A program made the position numbers and the translations under genes. Below are positions 36,274-44,300 of a DNA stretch of 64,000 nucleotides, one piece after another. The DNA lies in contig NZ_CP022303.1 of assembly GCF_004216475.1 (NCBI RefSeq), forward strand, positions 1,240,001 to 1,304,000, read 5' to 3'. This DNA comes from Thalassococcus sp. S3. Lineage in GTDB: Bacteria; Pseudomonadota; Alphaproteobacteria; Rhodobacterales; Rhodobacteraceae. The stretch's first letter is position 1; every line of letters begins with the position of its first letter. Under the pieces are notes generated by a model that did no database searches, had not been told where the DNA came from, and was given only the letters and a program-made list of their open reading frames with translations.

Positions 36274-36656
36274 CTTCCACTTGCCTCGTTCTGCTCAAAA
36301 CGGTGGGAGGTCTTTTTGTCGGCAGCGTTTCACATCACCGCGCGTCTTATTCTTCCCTTCTGTCGCGGCGGACATTTGATGGTCAAGCCTGCATACGGGA
36401 TTTGCCGCTAATTTAGGCGGCCTGTGACCCCGGTTTTGACGCGGATCAGCATCAAATTCGCGGAATGTGGCAGGAATAAGGCAAGAATATGGAGGCTTCT
36501 TGATGCCTTTGTGTTCTCTTCAAGGTCTTGGTGCAGATATGTCACCGACAAGCGGTTTTTTGCGAAAACGTCTTAATTTTTCACTTTACCGACGGCGGAC
36601 AACCGCCTACCGCTAAAGAAAAAATAAACAAATGAACAAAATATAACGAGGCAGTT
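36274..36656. promoter_or_regulatory. Upstream region of the alginate-like operon, with a leader hairpin
   Basis: 383 bases between the lyase and algD, with an AT-rich 3' half. An interrupted palindrome runs from 36584 to 36618: outer arms CTTTA/TAAAG and inner arms GGCGG (36594-36598) and CCGCC (36603-36607). It ends about 38 bases before the algD start and could be an operator or leader structure. GAGG precedes the ATG. No clear sigma-54 or sigma-70 promoter was found. Confidence 0.45.
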
Positions 36657-37976
36657 ATGGCAAGAATCAGTGTCTTTGGCATTGGCTACGTTGGCGTGGT
36701 CTCTGCGGCATGTTTGGCTAAGGATGGGCATGAGGTCATCGCAGTTGACGTTGACCCCGGTAAGATCGAGGCAATCAATTCCGGTCTGTCGCCGATCGTC
36801 GAGAACGGACTGGACGAGTTGATCGCGCAGGTGGTGGCCGATGGCAAGCTCACGGCGACGAACGATGTTCAGCATGCAATCGACAACACCGACGCATCCT
36901 TCATCTGCGTGGGCACACCCAGCGCATCCGATGGATCGGTCGGCCTGAAATACGTAAAGGTCGTCTGCGAGAATATCGGCAAGGCGCTGGCCAGCAAAGA
37001 GGGCGGCCATTCCGTCGTCATCCGCTCGACCATCGTGCCGGGCAGCTGTGAAGGCACCTGTATCCCGACGCTTGAGGCCGCATCCGGCAAGAAAGCCGGT
37101 GCTGATTTCGGCGTTGGCTACTACCCTGAGTTCCTGCGCGAAAGCACTGCGATCGAAGATTACTACGATCCGGGTCTGATCGTCTTTGGCGCTCTTGATG
37201 ATTACACGCGCGAGATCCTGACCGAGCTTAATCAGGATCTGAATTGCAAGATCCACGTCGTGGATCTGCGCACGGCGGAGATGGTGAAATACACCTCCAA
37301 CACCTGGCGCGCGGTCAAAGTGACCTTTGCCAACGAGATTGGAAACATCGCCAAGGCGTCGGGCCTCGACGGTCAGACGGTCATGGAAATCCTGTGCTCG
37401 GACGACAAGGTGAATATTTCGTCCTACTTCATGCGGCCGGGTTTCGCATTCGGCGGATCCTGTCTGCCCAAGGATGTGCGCGCATTGCGCCACATGGCGG
37501 CCACGCTGGATACGCCTGCGCATCTGCTGAACGCGGTTCTGGATGCCAATGAAGCACAGATCGTGAAGGCCGAAAAAATGGTCAAGGCGTCCGGCGCCAA
37601 GAAGGTTGGCTTTGTGGGCATCAGCTTCAAGCCCGGAACCGACGATCTGCGCGAGAGCCCGCTGGCAGAGCTGGCATCACGCCTGATCAGCGCCGGCGTC
37701 GAGGTCGATATCTACGACCCCTATGTCTATGAGGCCTACGCCAACGAAAACTCGACCGCCGGTCGTGGCAACGATGTGATCCCGGATCTGAAGGATCGCA
37801 TGATCGCCGACCTCGACAAGATGATCGAAGGCTGTGGCGCGGTGCTTGTGGGCAATTTCTACAAGGACACCGTGGAACGGCTTGAAGTGGCAGCCAATGA
37901 CGTGCCGGTGCTGGACCTGACGCGGATGAACCGCAAGCGGGTCTCGGGCGGCAAGTACGAGGGCATCTGCTGGTAA
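36657..37976 (+). CDS. algD: GDP-mannose 6-dehydrogenase
   Basis: 439 residues, the family's usual length. It makes GDP-mannuronate, the donor for Alg8. N-terminal Rossmann motif GIGYVGVVSAACLA, catalytic Cys269 in GGSCLPKD (Cys268 in Pseudomonas), Lys in FANEIG and the C-terminal FKPGTDDLRESP are intact. First gene of a nine-gene operon running to 49392 with short gaps or overlaps. A second, divergent copy ends at 946, so the cell may have two supplies of GDP-mannuronate. Confidence 0.95.
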   Translation: MARISVFGIGYVGVVSAACLAKDGHEVIAVDVDPGKIEAINSGLSPIVENGLDELIAQVVADGKLTATNDVQHAIDNTDASFICVGTPSASDGSVGLKYVKVVCENIGKALASKEGGHSVVIRSTIVPGSCEGTCIPTLEAASGKKAGADFGVGYYPEFLRESTAIEDYYDPGLIVFGALDDYTREILTELNQDLNCKIHVVDLRTAEMVKYTSNTWRAVKVTFANEIGNIAKASGLDGQTVMEILCSDDKVNISSYFMRPGFAFGGSCLPKDVRALRHMAATLDTPAHLLNAVLDANEAQIVKAEKMVKASGAKKVGFVGISFKPGTDDLRESPLAELASRLISAGVEVDIYDPYVYEAYANENSTAGRGNDVIPDLKDRMIADLDKMIEGCGAVLVGNFYKDTVERLEVAANDVPVLDLTRMNRKRVSGGKYEGICW

Positions 37977-37998
37977 CTTAGGCGAGGGGAGTGGCGCG

Positions 37999-39480
37999 AT
38001 GTTCGCGGTTCTCACACATATCGCCTATTTTGCAGTCATCGTGTTGCTGGCCAGCTCTGTGCCGCCGGCGTTTCTCGGTTCCCTCGAGGGAACCGTGAAC
38101 ACGATCTTCATCATAGGCTTTCTGGGTGCGTGGCGCTATTCCTGGGCCGCGATCAACTTCACGCGTGCCGTGATCTTCCGCCGGGTCGTATATCCCCGGC
38201 GGAAAGCGAAGGCGCAAAAGAAGTATCGCGACGAAGGGGTCATCTCGCACGCCTATTTCCTCGTGACCTCCTACATGGTGAAACCGGAAGTCAGTCTTCC
38301 GGTCTATCGCTCCATCTTTGAAGCTGCGGCCAATTCTAAGGACGGCGCGACGATCGTGTCATCCGTGGTTGACGGCGCTGACGAACGGCTGATCCGCAGC
38401 ATCTACGAGACGATGCCACGCGACATGTCGAACGTTCAGCTGGTGATCGACCGGATCGAGGCGAACGGCAAGCGGGACGCGATGGCCAAGGTGCTGCGGA
38501 TCATCCGCGGCTTCTGTCCGACGCATCGCGACATTCTGGTCTTTGTCGATGGCGACACGATGGTGCCGCACGACATCGTCGCGAAATCTGCGCCGATCTT
38601 CACCAATCCCAAGGTCGGAGCGCTGACCACGGACGAGGCGGTGCAGATCGAGCGTAAGAGCCTTTATCGCGACTGGTTCATCATGCGCTTCAATCAGCGG
38701 CAGGTGATGATGTGTTCCATGGGCCTGGGCAACCGGGTTCTCACCCTGACCGGCCGCATGTCGGTGTTCCGCGCGGACCTCGCCACCAATCCCGAATTCA
38801 TCGAGGGTGTCGATCACGATTTCCTGGATCACTGGCGGTTGGGCCGGGTCAAGTTCCTGACGGGCGACGATAAATCGACTTGGTTCTGGCTTCTCAAAAA
38901 CGGCTATGAAATGGCCTATCTGCCGGATGTGCAATCCATTTCGGTCGAAGAGCAGCCACGTGATACGTTCCTCGACAGCGCGCAGACCCTTATGGTGCGC
39001 TGGTTCGGAAACATGCTGCGGACCAACGGACGTGCGATCGCCCTTGGCCCCCGTCGGATCGGGTTCTTTACCTGGTGGTCGGTCATGGACCAGCGGATTT
39101 CGATGTGGACGACCCTTGTGGGGCCGATCACCATCCTGCTGACCGCCATCCTGCATGATGTGATGGTTATCCCGCTCTACATCGCTTGGGTGATGGCAAC
39201 GCGGTATGTGTTCTGCATCATCCTGTCGATGTTCCGGGGGACATGGTTCCCGGTCACGCATCCTCTTCTTCTGTATTTCAGCCAGGTCTTCGGTGCCGCG
39301 GTGAAGACGTTCGTCTTCTTCCGCCTCGACAAGCAAAAATGGACCCGGCAATCAAGCCGCGGCAGTGCCGGCGCGCTCGATGCAATGACAAACCGGATCC
39401 GAAGCGCGGAAGCGATGGCCCATCACGGCATCGCCCTTCTGTGGCTGACAATCGCAATAATGTTCCTGACAAAAATATAA
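37999..39480 (+). CDS. alg8: Mannuronan synthase glycosyltransferase (GT2)
   Basis: 493 residues. N-terminal and C-terminal membrane helices enclose a processive GT2 domain. The catalytic motifs are DGDT at 184-187, TGDDKS at 288-293 and RW at 334-335 in a MVRWFGNMLRTN context that is typical of Alg8. It polymerises mannuronate from GDP-mannuronate and passes the chain through the inner membrane with Alg44. All GT2 motifs seem intact, unlike those of several accessory proteins nearby. It lies 22 bases after algD. Confidence 0.95.
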   Translation: MFAVLTHIAYFAVIVLLASSVPPAFLGSLEGTVNTIFIIGFLGAWRYSWAAINFTRAVIFRRVVYPRRKAKAQKKYRDEGVISHAYFLVTSYMVKPEVSLPVYRSIFEAAANSKDGATIVSSVVDGADERLIRSIYETMPRDMSNVQLVIDRIEANGKRDAMAKVLRIIRGFCPTHRDILVFVDGDTMVPHDIVAKSAPIFTNPKVGALTTDEAVQIERKSLYRDWFIMRFNQRQVMMCSMGLGNRVLTLTGRMSVFRADLATNPEFIEGVDHDFLDHWRLGRVKFLTGDDKSTWFWLLKNGYEMAYLPDVQSISVEEQPRDTFLDSAQTLMVRWFGNMLRTNGRAIALGPRRIGFFTWWSVMDQRISMWTTLVGPITILLTAILHDVMVIPLYIAWVMATRYVFCIILSMFRGTWFPVTHPLLLYFSQVFGAAVKTFVFFRLDKQKWTRQSSRGSAGALDAMTNRIRSAEAMAHHGIALLWLTIAIMFLTKI

Positions 39481-39510
39481 TGAAACCAAAGGTTTCGGCG
39501 GAGAGCAGAC

Positions 39511-40590
39511 ATGACTGAACAAACAATGATGCAAACTGACATGCCCGGTGCGGTGCCGCATGATTTCGTGTTCGATAGCGAGCATCCGATCCTGCCGATC
39601 CCCTTTACGGCCCATATCGGCGATGAAAAGCTTGACGGCAGCGGCCTTTCCATCGCAGCCGCCTACGTCTCGGCGCCGGGCGATCTGGATCCAAGCTTTG
39701 AAGGCACGCGGCACATCGTGAAGCTGCAATTCGATTTCGAAGGCTTTTCGATCACGCTGTTCCCCGAAATGCGGGTGGCGCGCGGCACCAAGGACGGCGA
39801 GGTCGCGCTGCAATTCATGGATCCGACAGGGGGCCACCTGCCGCAGCTGAGATACATCATCAACAGCTTCATTGCGGGCGATTTTGTGACGATGGGCTCG
39901 ATGTTGGCCTATTCCGGCCCGACAGAGCCCAAGAAAGACAAAGTGGCCGAAAAGGAAGATCGCAACCGCCGGCTGATCCGCAGTGTGGCCGTCGCCGTCA
40001 TCTCCGGGGTTTTGATTCTACTGGCCCTGAACCTGATGCGTGTCCGGCTGACCGAAAGCTACGAGGCGCGCCCGGTTTTCATCGTTCGCAGCGGGAGCGA
40101 GATGCGCGCGACAAGTCCGGGGCAGGTGGCCTTCCTGAACCCCCAAGCCAGCCAGGGAGAAGTCGTCTATTCAATTGCCGCCAACAGCGGCGACATGTTG
40201 AACTTCAAACTTCCCTGTGACTGCGAAGTCACTGTTTCTGATGGTATTTTCGAAGGAGCAACTGTTCTTCCAATTGACTCAATTCTGACATTCTTTGGCT
40301 CCAGCGTCGATGTGAAGGTGCAGACACAGATGAGCATCGAAGGTCTGAGCAAGGCAATGAACGGCGATCACGTGACACTGGAAATGCGGGACGGCAGGTC
40401 GATCCCGGTGACGGTGTCGGTGACGTCGGCGACAAACACCGCAGCACAAAGGGGCGATTTGTTCCTGCCTGTTACGCTGGTGGCCGAGCCGGGCACGTTG
40501 AGCATCGAAGATATTGGAAAACCAGCCCGCGTCCGATTGTCGAAGCCTCTTTTTGGCGGAAAAGCGGACGTTGTAACGGAGCAGTCATGA
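39511..40590 (+). CDS. alg44: Alg44-like co-polymerase with degenerate PilZ domain
   Basis: 359 residues. An N-terminal PilZ-like domain (about 15-130), a single membrane helix (about 152-172) and a periplasmic membrane-fusion-protein-like region (about 190-359) match Alg44. In Pseudomonas the PilZ domain binds c-di-GMP through RxxxR and DxSxxG. Here the segment before DGSGLS (residues 42-47) reads HPILP (25-29) with no arginine, so c-di-GMP binding is doubtful. It still probably forms the synthase complex with Alg8. It overlaps the next gene by four bases. Confidence 0.9.
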   Translation: MTEQTMMQTDMPGAVPHDFVFDSEHPILPIPFTAHIGDEKLDGSGLSIAAAYVSAPGDLDPSFEGTRHIVKLQFDFEGFSITLFPEMRVARGTKDGEVALQFMDPTGGHLPQLRYIINSFIAGDFVTMGSMLAYSGPTEPKKDKVAEKEDRNRRLIRSVAVAVISGVLILLALNLMRVRLTESYEARPVFIVRSGSEMRATSPGQVAFLNPQASQGEVVYSIAANSGDMLNFKLPCDCEVTVSDGIFEGATVLPIDSILTFFGSSVDVKVQTQMSIEGLSKAMNGDHVTLEMRDGRSIPVTVSVTSATNTAAQRGDLFLPVTLVAEPGTLSIEDIGKPARVRLSKPLFGGKADVVTEQS

Positions 40591-41990
40591 CCAAGATTTA
40601 TCCTCTCATCATCTGCGGGGGCAACGGCACACGTTTGTGGCCCATGTCACGGACGCAAAGCCCAAAGCAATTTCAGAGGGTTGGCGACGATACTTCGCCC
40701 ACGTTCTTTCAATCCGCCGTCAGCCGCCACAGCGGTCCGGTTTTCGAGAAACCGGTTGTCGTGTCGTCAGTACGGCATCGCAAAACGCTGATCAACCAGC
40801 TGAGCGAGATCCGGGCGGATGCGCAGATCATCCTTGAACCGATGGGCCGGAATACGGGGCCGGCGGTCTTGTCGGCGGCGCTTCGGCTGCAGGCGCAGGA
40901 TCCTGATGCATTGATGCTGGTCGTGCCTGCCGATCACGTGATCGAGGGCGATATCAACGCAACCGTCGCTGCGATGATCGAGCCGGCCAAGGACGGTCAT
41001 GTGATCACGTTTGGGATCAAACCGCGTTATGCCGAAACCGGCTTTGGCTACATCACGGACGGGGGGCCGATTGTCGGTCATCCGGGCTTGCGCCAGGTGG
41101 AACGGTTTGTCGAAAAACCGCCAACCCGCAAGGCCCGCCTTTTGGTGGAAAGCGACATTGCCTACTGGGCCTCGGGCATCAGCATGTTTTCCGTCAAGAC
41201 CATTATCGACGAATATGCCAAGTTCGACGCGCCGACATTCGATGCGGTCAAACAAGCCGTCGCGAAGGGTGAGACGACGGCGGACGGTTTCGTGCTTGAC
41301 GCGCAGAGCTTCATCAACGCGGCGTCCGAACCGACCGAGGTTGTGGTATTTGAAAAAACTCGCCGGATCGCCCTGGCGCCGCTGGATATCGAATGGAGCG
41401 ACGTCGGAAGCTGGACGGCGATGTACGGCATCTCGGAAAGCGACACGCAGGGCAACGTCCTGCAAGGCGATGTCGTGGCTGTGGAGACGCAGAATTCCAT
41501 GATCCGCTCGTCAAAACGGCTTGTGACCGTTGTGGGACTGAGTGACGTCATCGTGATCGACACACCGGATGCGCTTTTGGTTACCAAGGTCGGCCATTGT
41601 CAGAGCGTCAAGAAGATTGCCGAACATCTCAAGGCCGAAAAGCGGGTGGAGGCTGAACGGCATGTCGGCTCGATCCAACCATGGGGTGAGCTGAACGAGC
41701 TTGTGTCGAGAGATCACATGACCCTTTCCTCGATGAGCCTCAATCCCGGCGCGCTGATGGAGATGGAGCCCTCCGCCGGACGCGAGCTTATGGTGGCAAG
41801 CGGTGTTATTGAACTGGTGATCGGTGACGAAAAGGCCACACTCCGGCAGGGTGAACGCATGACCTTGACGGGCGAGGCGATGGTGCACATCGCCAACCCG
41901 ACCTCTCAGAAGGTCGAGTTGGTGGCGATGACGCTGACCGCTGGCCAAACGGAAGACGACGCCGTCGTCCAATTGGCGCGATATGCCTAA
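40587..41990 (+). CDS. algA: Mannose-1-phosphate guanylyltransferase with degenerate isomerase domain
   Basis: 467 residues. Makes GDP-mannose from mannose 1-phosphate and GTP. The nucleotidyltransferase domain (1-350) is complete: GGNGTRLWPMSR, SPKQF, FVEKP and WSDVGSW. The C-terminal cupin (about 365-467) corresponds to the phosphomannose isomerase half of AlgA, but where that family has the metal-binding QMHHHRAEH, this protein has EMEPSAGRE (392-400). The isomerase step is therefore probably supplied elsewhere. It overlaps alg44 and algG, and is preceded by no ribosome site of its own, so it is likely coupled. Confidence 0.9.
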   Translation: MTKIYPLIICGGNGTRLWPMSRTQSPKQFQRVGDDTSPTFFQSAVSRHSGPVFEKPVVVSSVRHRKTLINQLSEIRADAQIILEPMGRNTGPAVLSAALRLQAQDPDALMLVVPADHVIEGDINATVAAMIEPAKDGHVITFGIKPRYAETGFGYITDGGPIVGHPGLRQVERFVEKPPTRKARLLVESDIAYWASGISMFSVKTIIDEYAKFDAPTFDAVKQAVAKGETTADGFVLDAQSFINAASEPTEVVVFEKTRRIALAPLDIEWSDVGSWTAMYGISESDTQGNVLQGDVVAVETQNSMIRSSKRLVTVVGLSDVIVIDTPDALLVTKVGHCQSVKKIAEHLKAEKRVEAERHVGSIQPWGELNELVSRDHMTLSSMSLNPGALMEMEPSAGRELMVASGVIELVIGDEKATLRQGERMTLTGEAMVHIANPTSQKVELVAMTLTAGQTEDDAVVQLARYA

Positions 41991-43518
41991 GAACACCCGC
42001 CATATCGCGGTGCGCTGTCTTCAGGCGCTGACCCTGGCAGTTGTGTCTGCCGGGGCGGCTGTCGCGTCCTCATTTGAAGAGACGCGGGATCTAAGGACAC
42101 GTGTTGCCGCGTTCTCGGAAGCCGTTGAACTGGATGTTCTGGCACTGAAATCAACGCGCATGCTGGCCGATGACGTGGGTCTGGGCGGGATGCTGGGCCC
42201 GGCAGGGCCGGGCACCGATTTCACCTTCGAAAAGCCGGCATTTTTGCCCGACACGCTGATAGAGGTGCAACGTCTGGATATTCGCCTTGCCCTCGCGATG
42301 CTGGCCCAGTCCTTCGGCACAAGAGACAACATCGACATTCTGGAGGCGCAGAACGAAGCGGGCCGGAACGCGCTGGTCATCCGGAAGGGCACGGCAAATC
42401 TTGCGGACCTTCGCCTTTTCATGCGCCATTACGGATTGCAGGAAGATCAGGGTGAGGGGGCGTTCCAGCTTGAAGTCCCTCTTGTGATTTGGTCCGGCGC
42501 CGCCTTGCGGATAGATCGCGGCGAGACCTTGCAGCTCAGCCGGCCGGATGGCGCGTTTATCCTGAATTTCGGCCATCTGCAGATCGCAGATGCCACCGTG
42601 ATGGCGTCTGGGGGCGAAAACCCGCGGAACCACGAATTCGTACCCTTTGTGACAACAGCGGGTGGCGGTGCCGCGCAGGTCAGCAACAGTCGCTTCGAGG
42701 GGCTTGGCTTTGGCCGCACCGTGAAATTTTCCGGATTCTCCATCGTGCAAAGCGGCTTGACGGTCGTCCGGCAGGACAGTTTTGTCGAAAACAGCGTGTT
42801 CGAGCGGTTGCGGTCGGTTTCGATCAGCAATGTCCGGGACATCCGGCTCCATAATAATCGGTTTCTGAACCCGCGCGGCGCGGCCTTGACGGTATCCGGC
42901 GCACGGAGCGCACGGGTGACGGAAAACCTCTTTGCCGGCGCCGCCCCGACCAATGCAATTCAGATGGTGAATGGAAGCCATGACAGCCTTGTGTCGGGCA
43001 ATGTGGTGCTGAGCGGCGATCGCGCGGGGATTTCGGTCAAACAAGGCAGCGATAACGTCACGATCGCCCACAACATCGTCTGGGATCGTGGAGGCGGTGG
43101 GATCGCGGTGTCAAAATCCGATTGCGGGTATGTGCACAACAACCTTGTTCTGGACAATGGCCAGAAAGGCATCGAGATCCGGTCGAGCGAGGGAAGCCGT
43201 GTGCGCGACAATGTGGTCATCGGCAACCACAACGCCGCGATCTGGGTGTCGGCGCAAACGCCAGACACGCCGACACATGTCGCGGACAATGTCCTGCGTG
43301 ACAACGGTGTGGGCCTGGCAACGGCGACCGGTGGATTGCTGGTCATTCAGGGCAACGACTTCACCGATCAGTTCCCGCGTTTCCTGGGTGGCGATATCTC
43401 CCGCCAGAGCCATCATATCGCGCAAGACCTCAAGGGCGTCCGAAGCCTCATCCTCTCTCCCAGCGGCCCGGTGGCCGCCGCGTCGCGTCAAATCGCATGT
43501 GGAGGGGGAGACCGATGA
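41983..43518 (+). CDS. algG: AlgG-like beta-helix protein, epimerase motif not conserved
   Basis: 511 residues with a signal peptide (about 1-29, ending VAS). The C-terminal two thirds form a right-handed parallel beta-helix with repeated N-x-x-x-x-N-G/A-I turns, and SNSRFEGLGF and SISNVRDIRLHNN align by eye with AlgG. The DPHD motif and its catalytic histidine are absent: the equivalent position reads VSGA (304-307). It probably no longer epimerises mannuronate to guluronate, but may still protect or guide the polymer in the periplasm, as AlgG also does. It overlaps the genes on both sides. A NosD-like helix protein is the alternative. Confidence 0.75.
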   Translation: MPKNTRHIAVRCLQALTLAVVSAGAAVASSFEETRDLRTRVAAFSEAVELDVLALKSTRMLADDVGLGGMLGPAGPGTDFTFEKPAFLPDTLIEVQRLDIRLALAMLAQSFGTRDNIDILEAQNEAGRNALVIRKGTANLADLRLFMRHYGLQEDQGEGAFQLEVPLVIWSGAALRIDRGETLQLSRPDGAFILNFGHLQIADATVMASGGENPRNHEFVPFVTTAGGGAAQVSNSRFEGLGFGRTVKFSGFSIVQSGLTVVRQDSFVENSVFERLRSVSISNVRDIRLHNNRFLNPRGAALTVSGARSARVTENLFAGAAPTNAIQMVNGSHDSLVSGNVVLSGDRAGISVKQGSDNVTIAHNIVWDRGGGGIAVSKSDCGYVHNNLVLDNGQKGIEIRSSEGSRVRDNVVIGNHNAAIWVSAQTPDTPTHVADNVLRDNGVGLATATGGLLVIQGNDFTDQFPRFLGGDISRQSHHIAQDLKGVRSLILSPSGPVAAASRQIACGGGDR

Positions 43519-44282
43519 AGCCGCTCTTCGCCCTTTTTGCCTTGCTATGCAGCATGATTGCGTACGGCGCCTTGGCGCAGGCCGTTCCGATTACGATCCC
43601 GACCGATCGGGAAACCCGCAAGATCAGCGTCGTCACGGATCGGGGCATCACACAAACCAAGCAGTTGCCCAGTGCGGCGCTGCGTCAGGCGAGGCGCGAC
43701 ATGAACGCAAAGAAGGTCGTGAGTGACGCGGACCTGCGCAAGCTTGCGGACTACAAGGACGGCCTGGCGGCGCAGAAATACGTCGCATTGCTGGTTGGGC
43801 GCGGTCTGAAGCAGAATGCGTCGGATGTAGCCTATTACGCCAGCATCGCGGTCGGTGCGGGACGCGTTCACGCCTTGCCGGAAATGGTGGACGCGATGCG
43901 CTATCTCGACCCCGACAGCGAACCGGCCGCGCGTAAACGGCAACTGATCTCGGTGCTTTACCCGCATGCCTGGGCCGGCAATAGCCTGGCCTTGGATGCG
44001 GTCGTAACCTTCAACGGAGAAGGCAAGCTTTTTGGCGCTCTTTCAGAGAAGACCCGTCAACGCATCCTGACCCATGCCGAAGACGGCGACGGGCGGATCG
44101 AATTGCGAATGGCATTGAACCTTCTGGATACACCAGCGCCGACCCGAGCGGACTTGGAACAGGCAAAAGTCTATCTCGGCCGAGCGGCGAAATCGAAAAC
44201 GCTGTCGGTGGCAACAACGGCGGCCAACCTCATACCACTTATAGACGAAAGACACACAAAATTGGCGTCGGCAACGAACTGA
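43515..44282 (+). CDS. Unknown periplasmic helical-repeat protein of the alginate-like operon
   Basis: 255 residues with a signal peptide (about 1-22, ending ALAQ). The mature protein is largely alpha-helical, with Sel1/TPR-like segments such as AAQKYVALLVGRGL and ELRMALNLLDTPAPTRADLEQAKVYL. GGAGGGGGAG precedes the ATG, which overlaps the algG stop (ATGA). No Pseudomonas alginate gene corresponds to it, unless it shares AlgK's scaffold job. It lies between algG-like and algX-like genes, so a place in the periplasmic export complex is the best guess. Confidence 0.6.
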   Translation: MKPLFALFALLCSMIAYGALAQAVPITIPTDRETRKISVVTDRGITQTKQLPSAALRQARRDMNAKKVVSDADLRKLADYKDGLAAQKYVALLVGRGLKQNASDVAYYASIAVGAGRVHALPEMVDAMRYLDPDSEPAARKRQLISVLYPHAWAGNSLALDAVVTFNGEGKLFGALSEKTRQRILTHAEDGDGRIELRMALNLLDTPAPTRADLEQAKVYLGRAAKSKTLSVATTAANLIPLIDERHTKLASATN

Positions 44283-44300
44283 CGCCAGGGGGCAGAGACA

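Noticed and set aside
36573..37523. 316-codon open frame antisense to algD
   Set aside because: The algD frame carries the complete family signature; the antisense product has no recognisable features.
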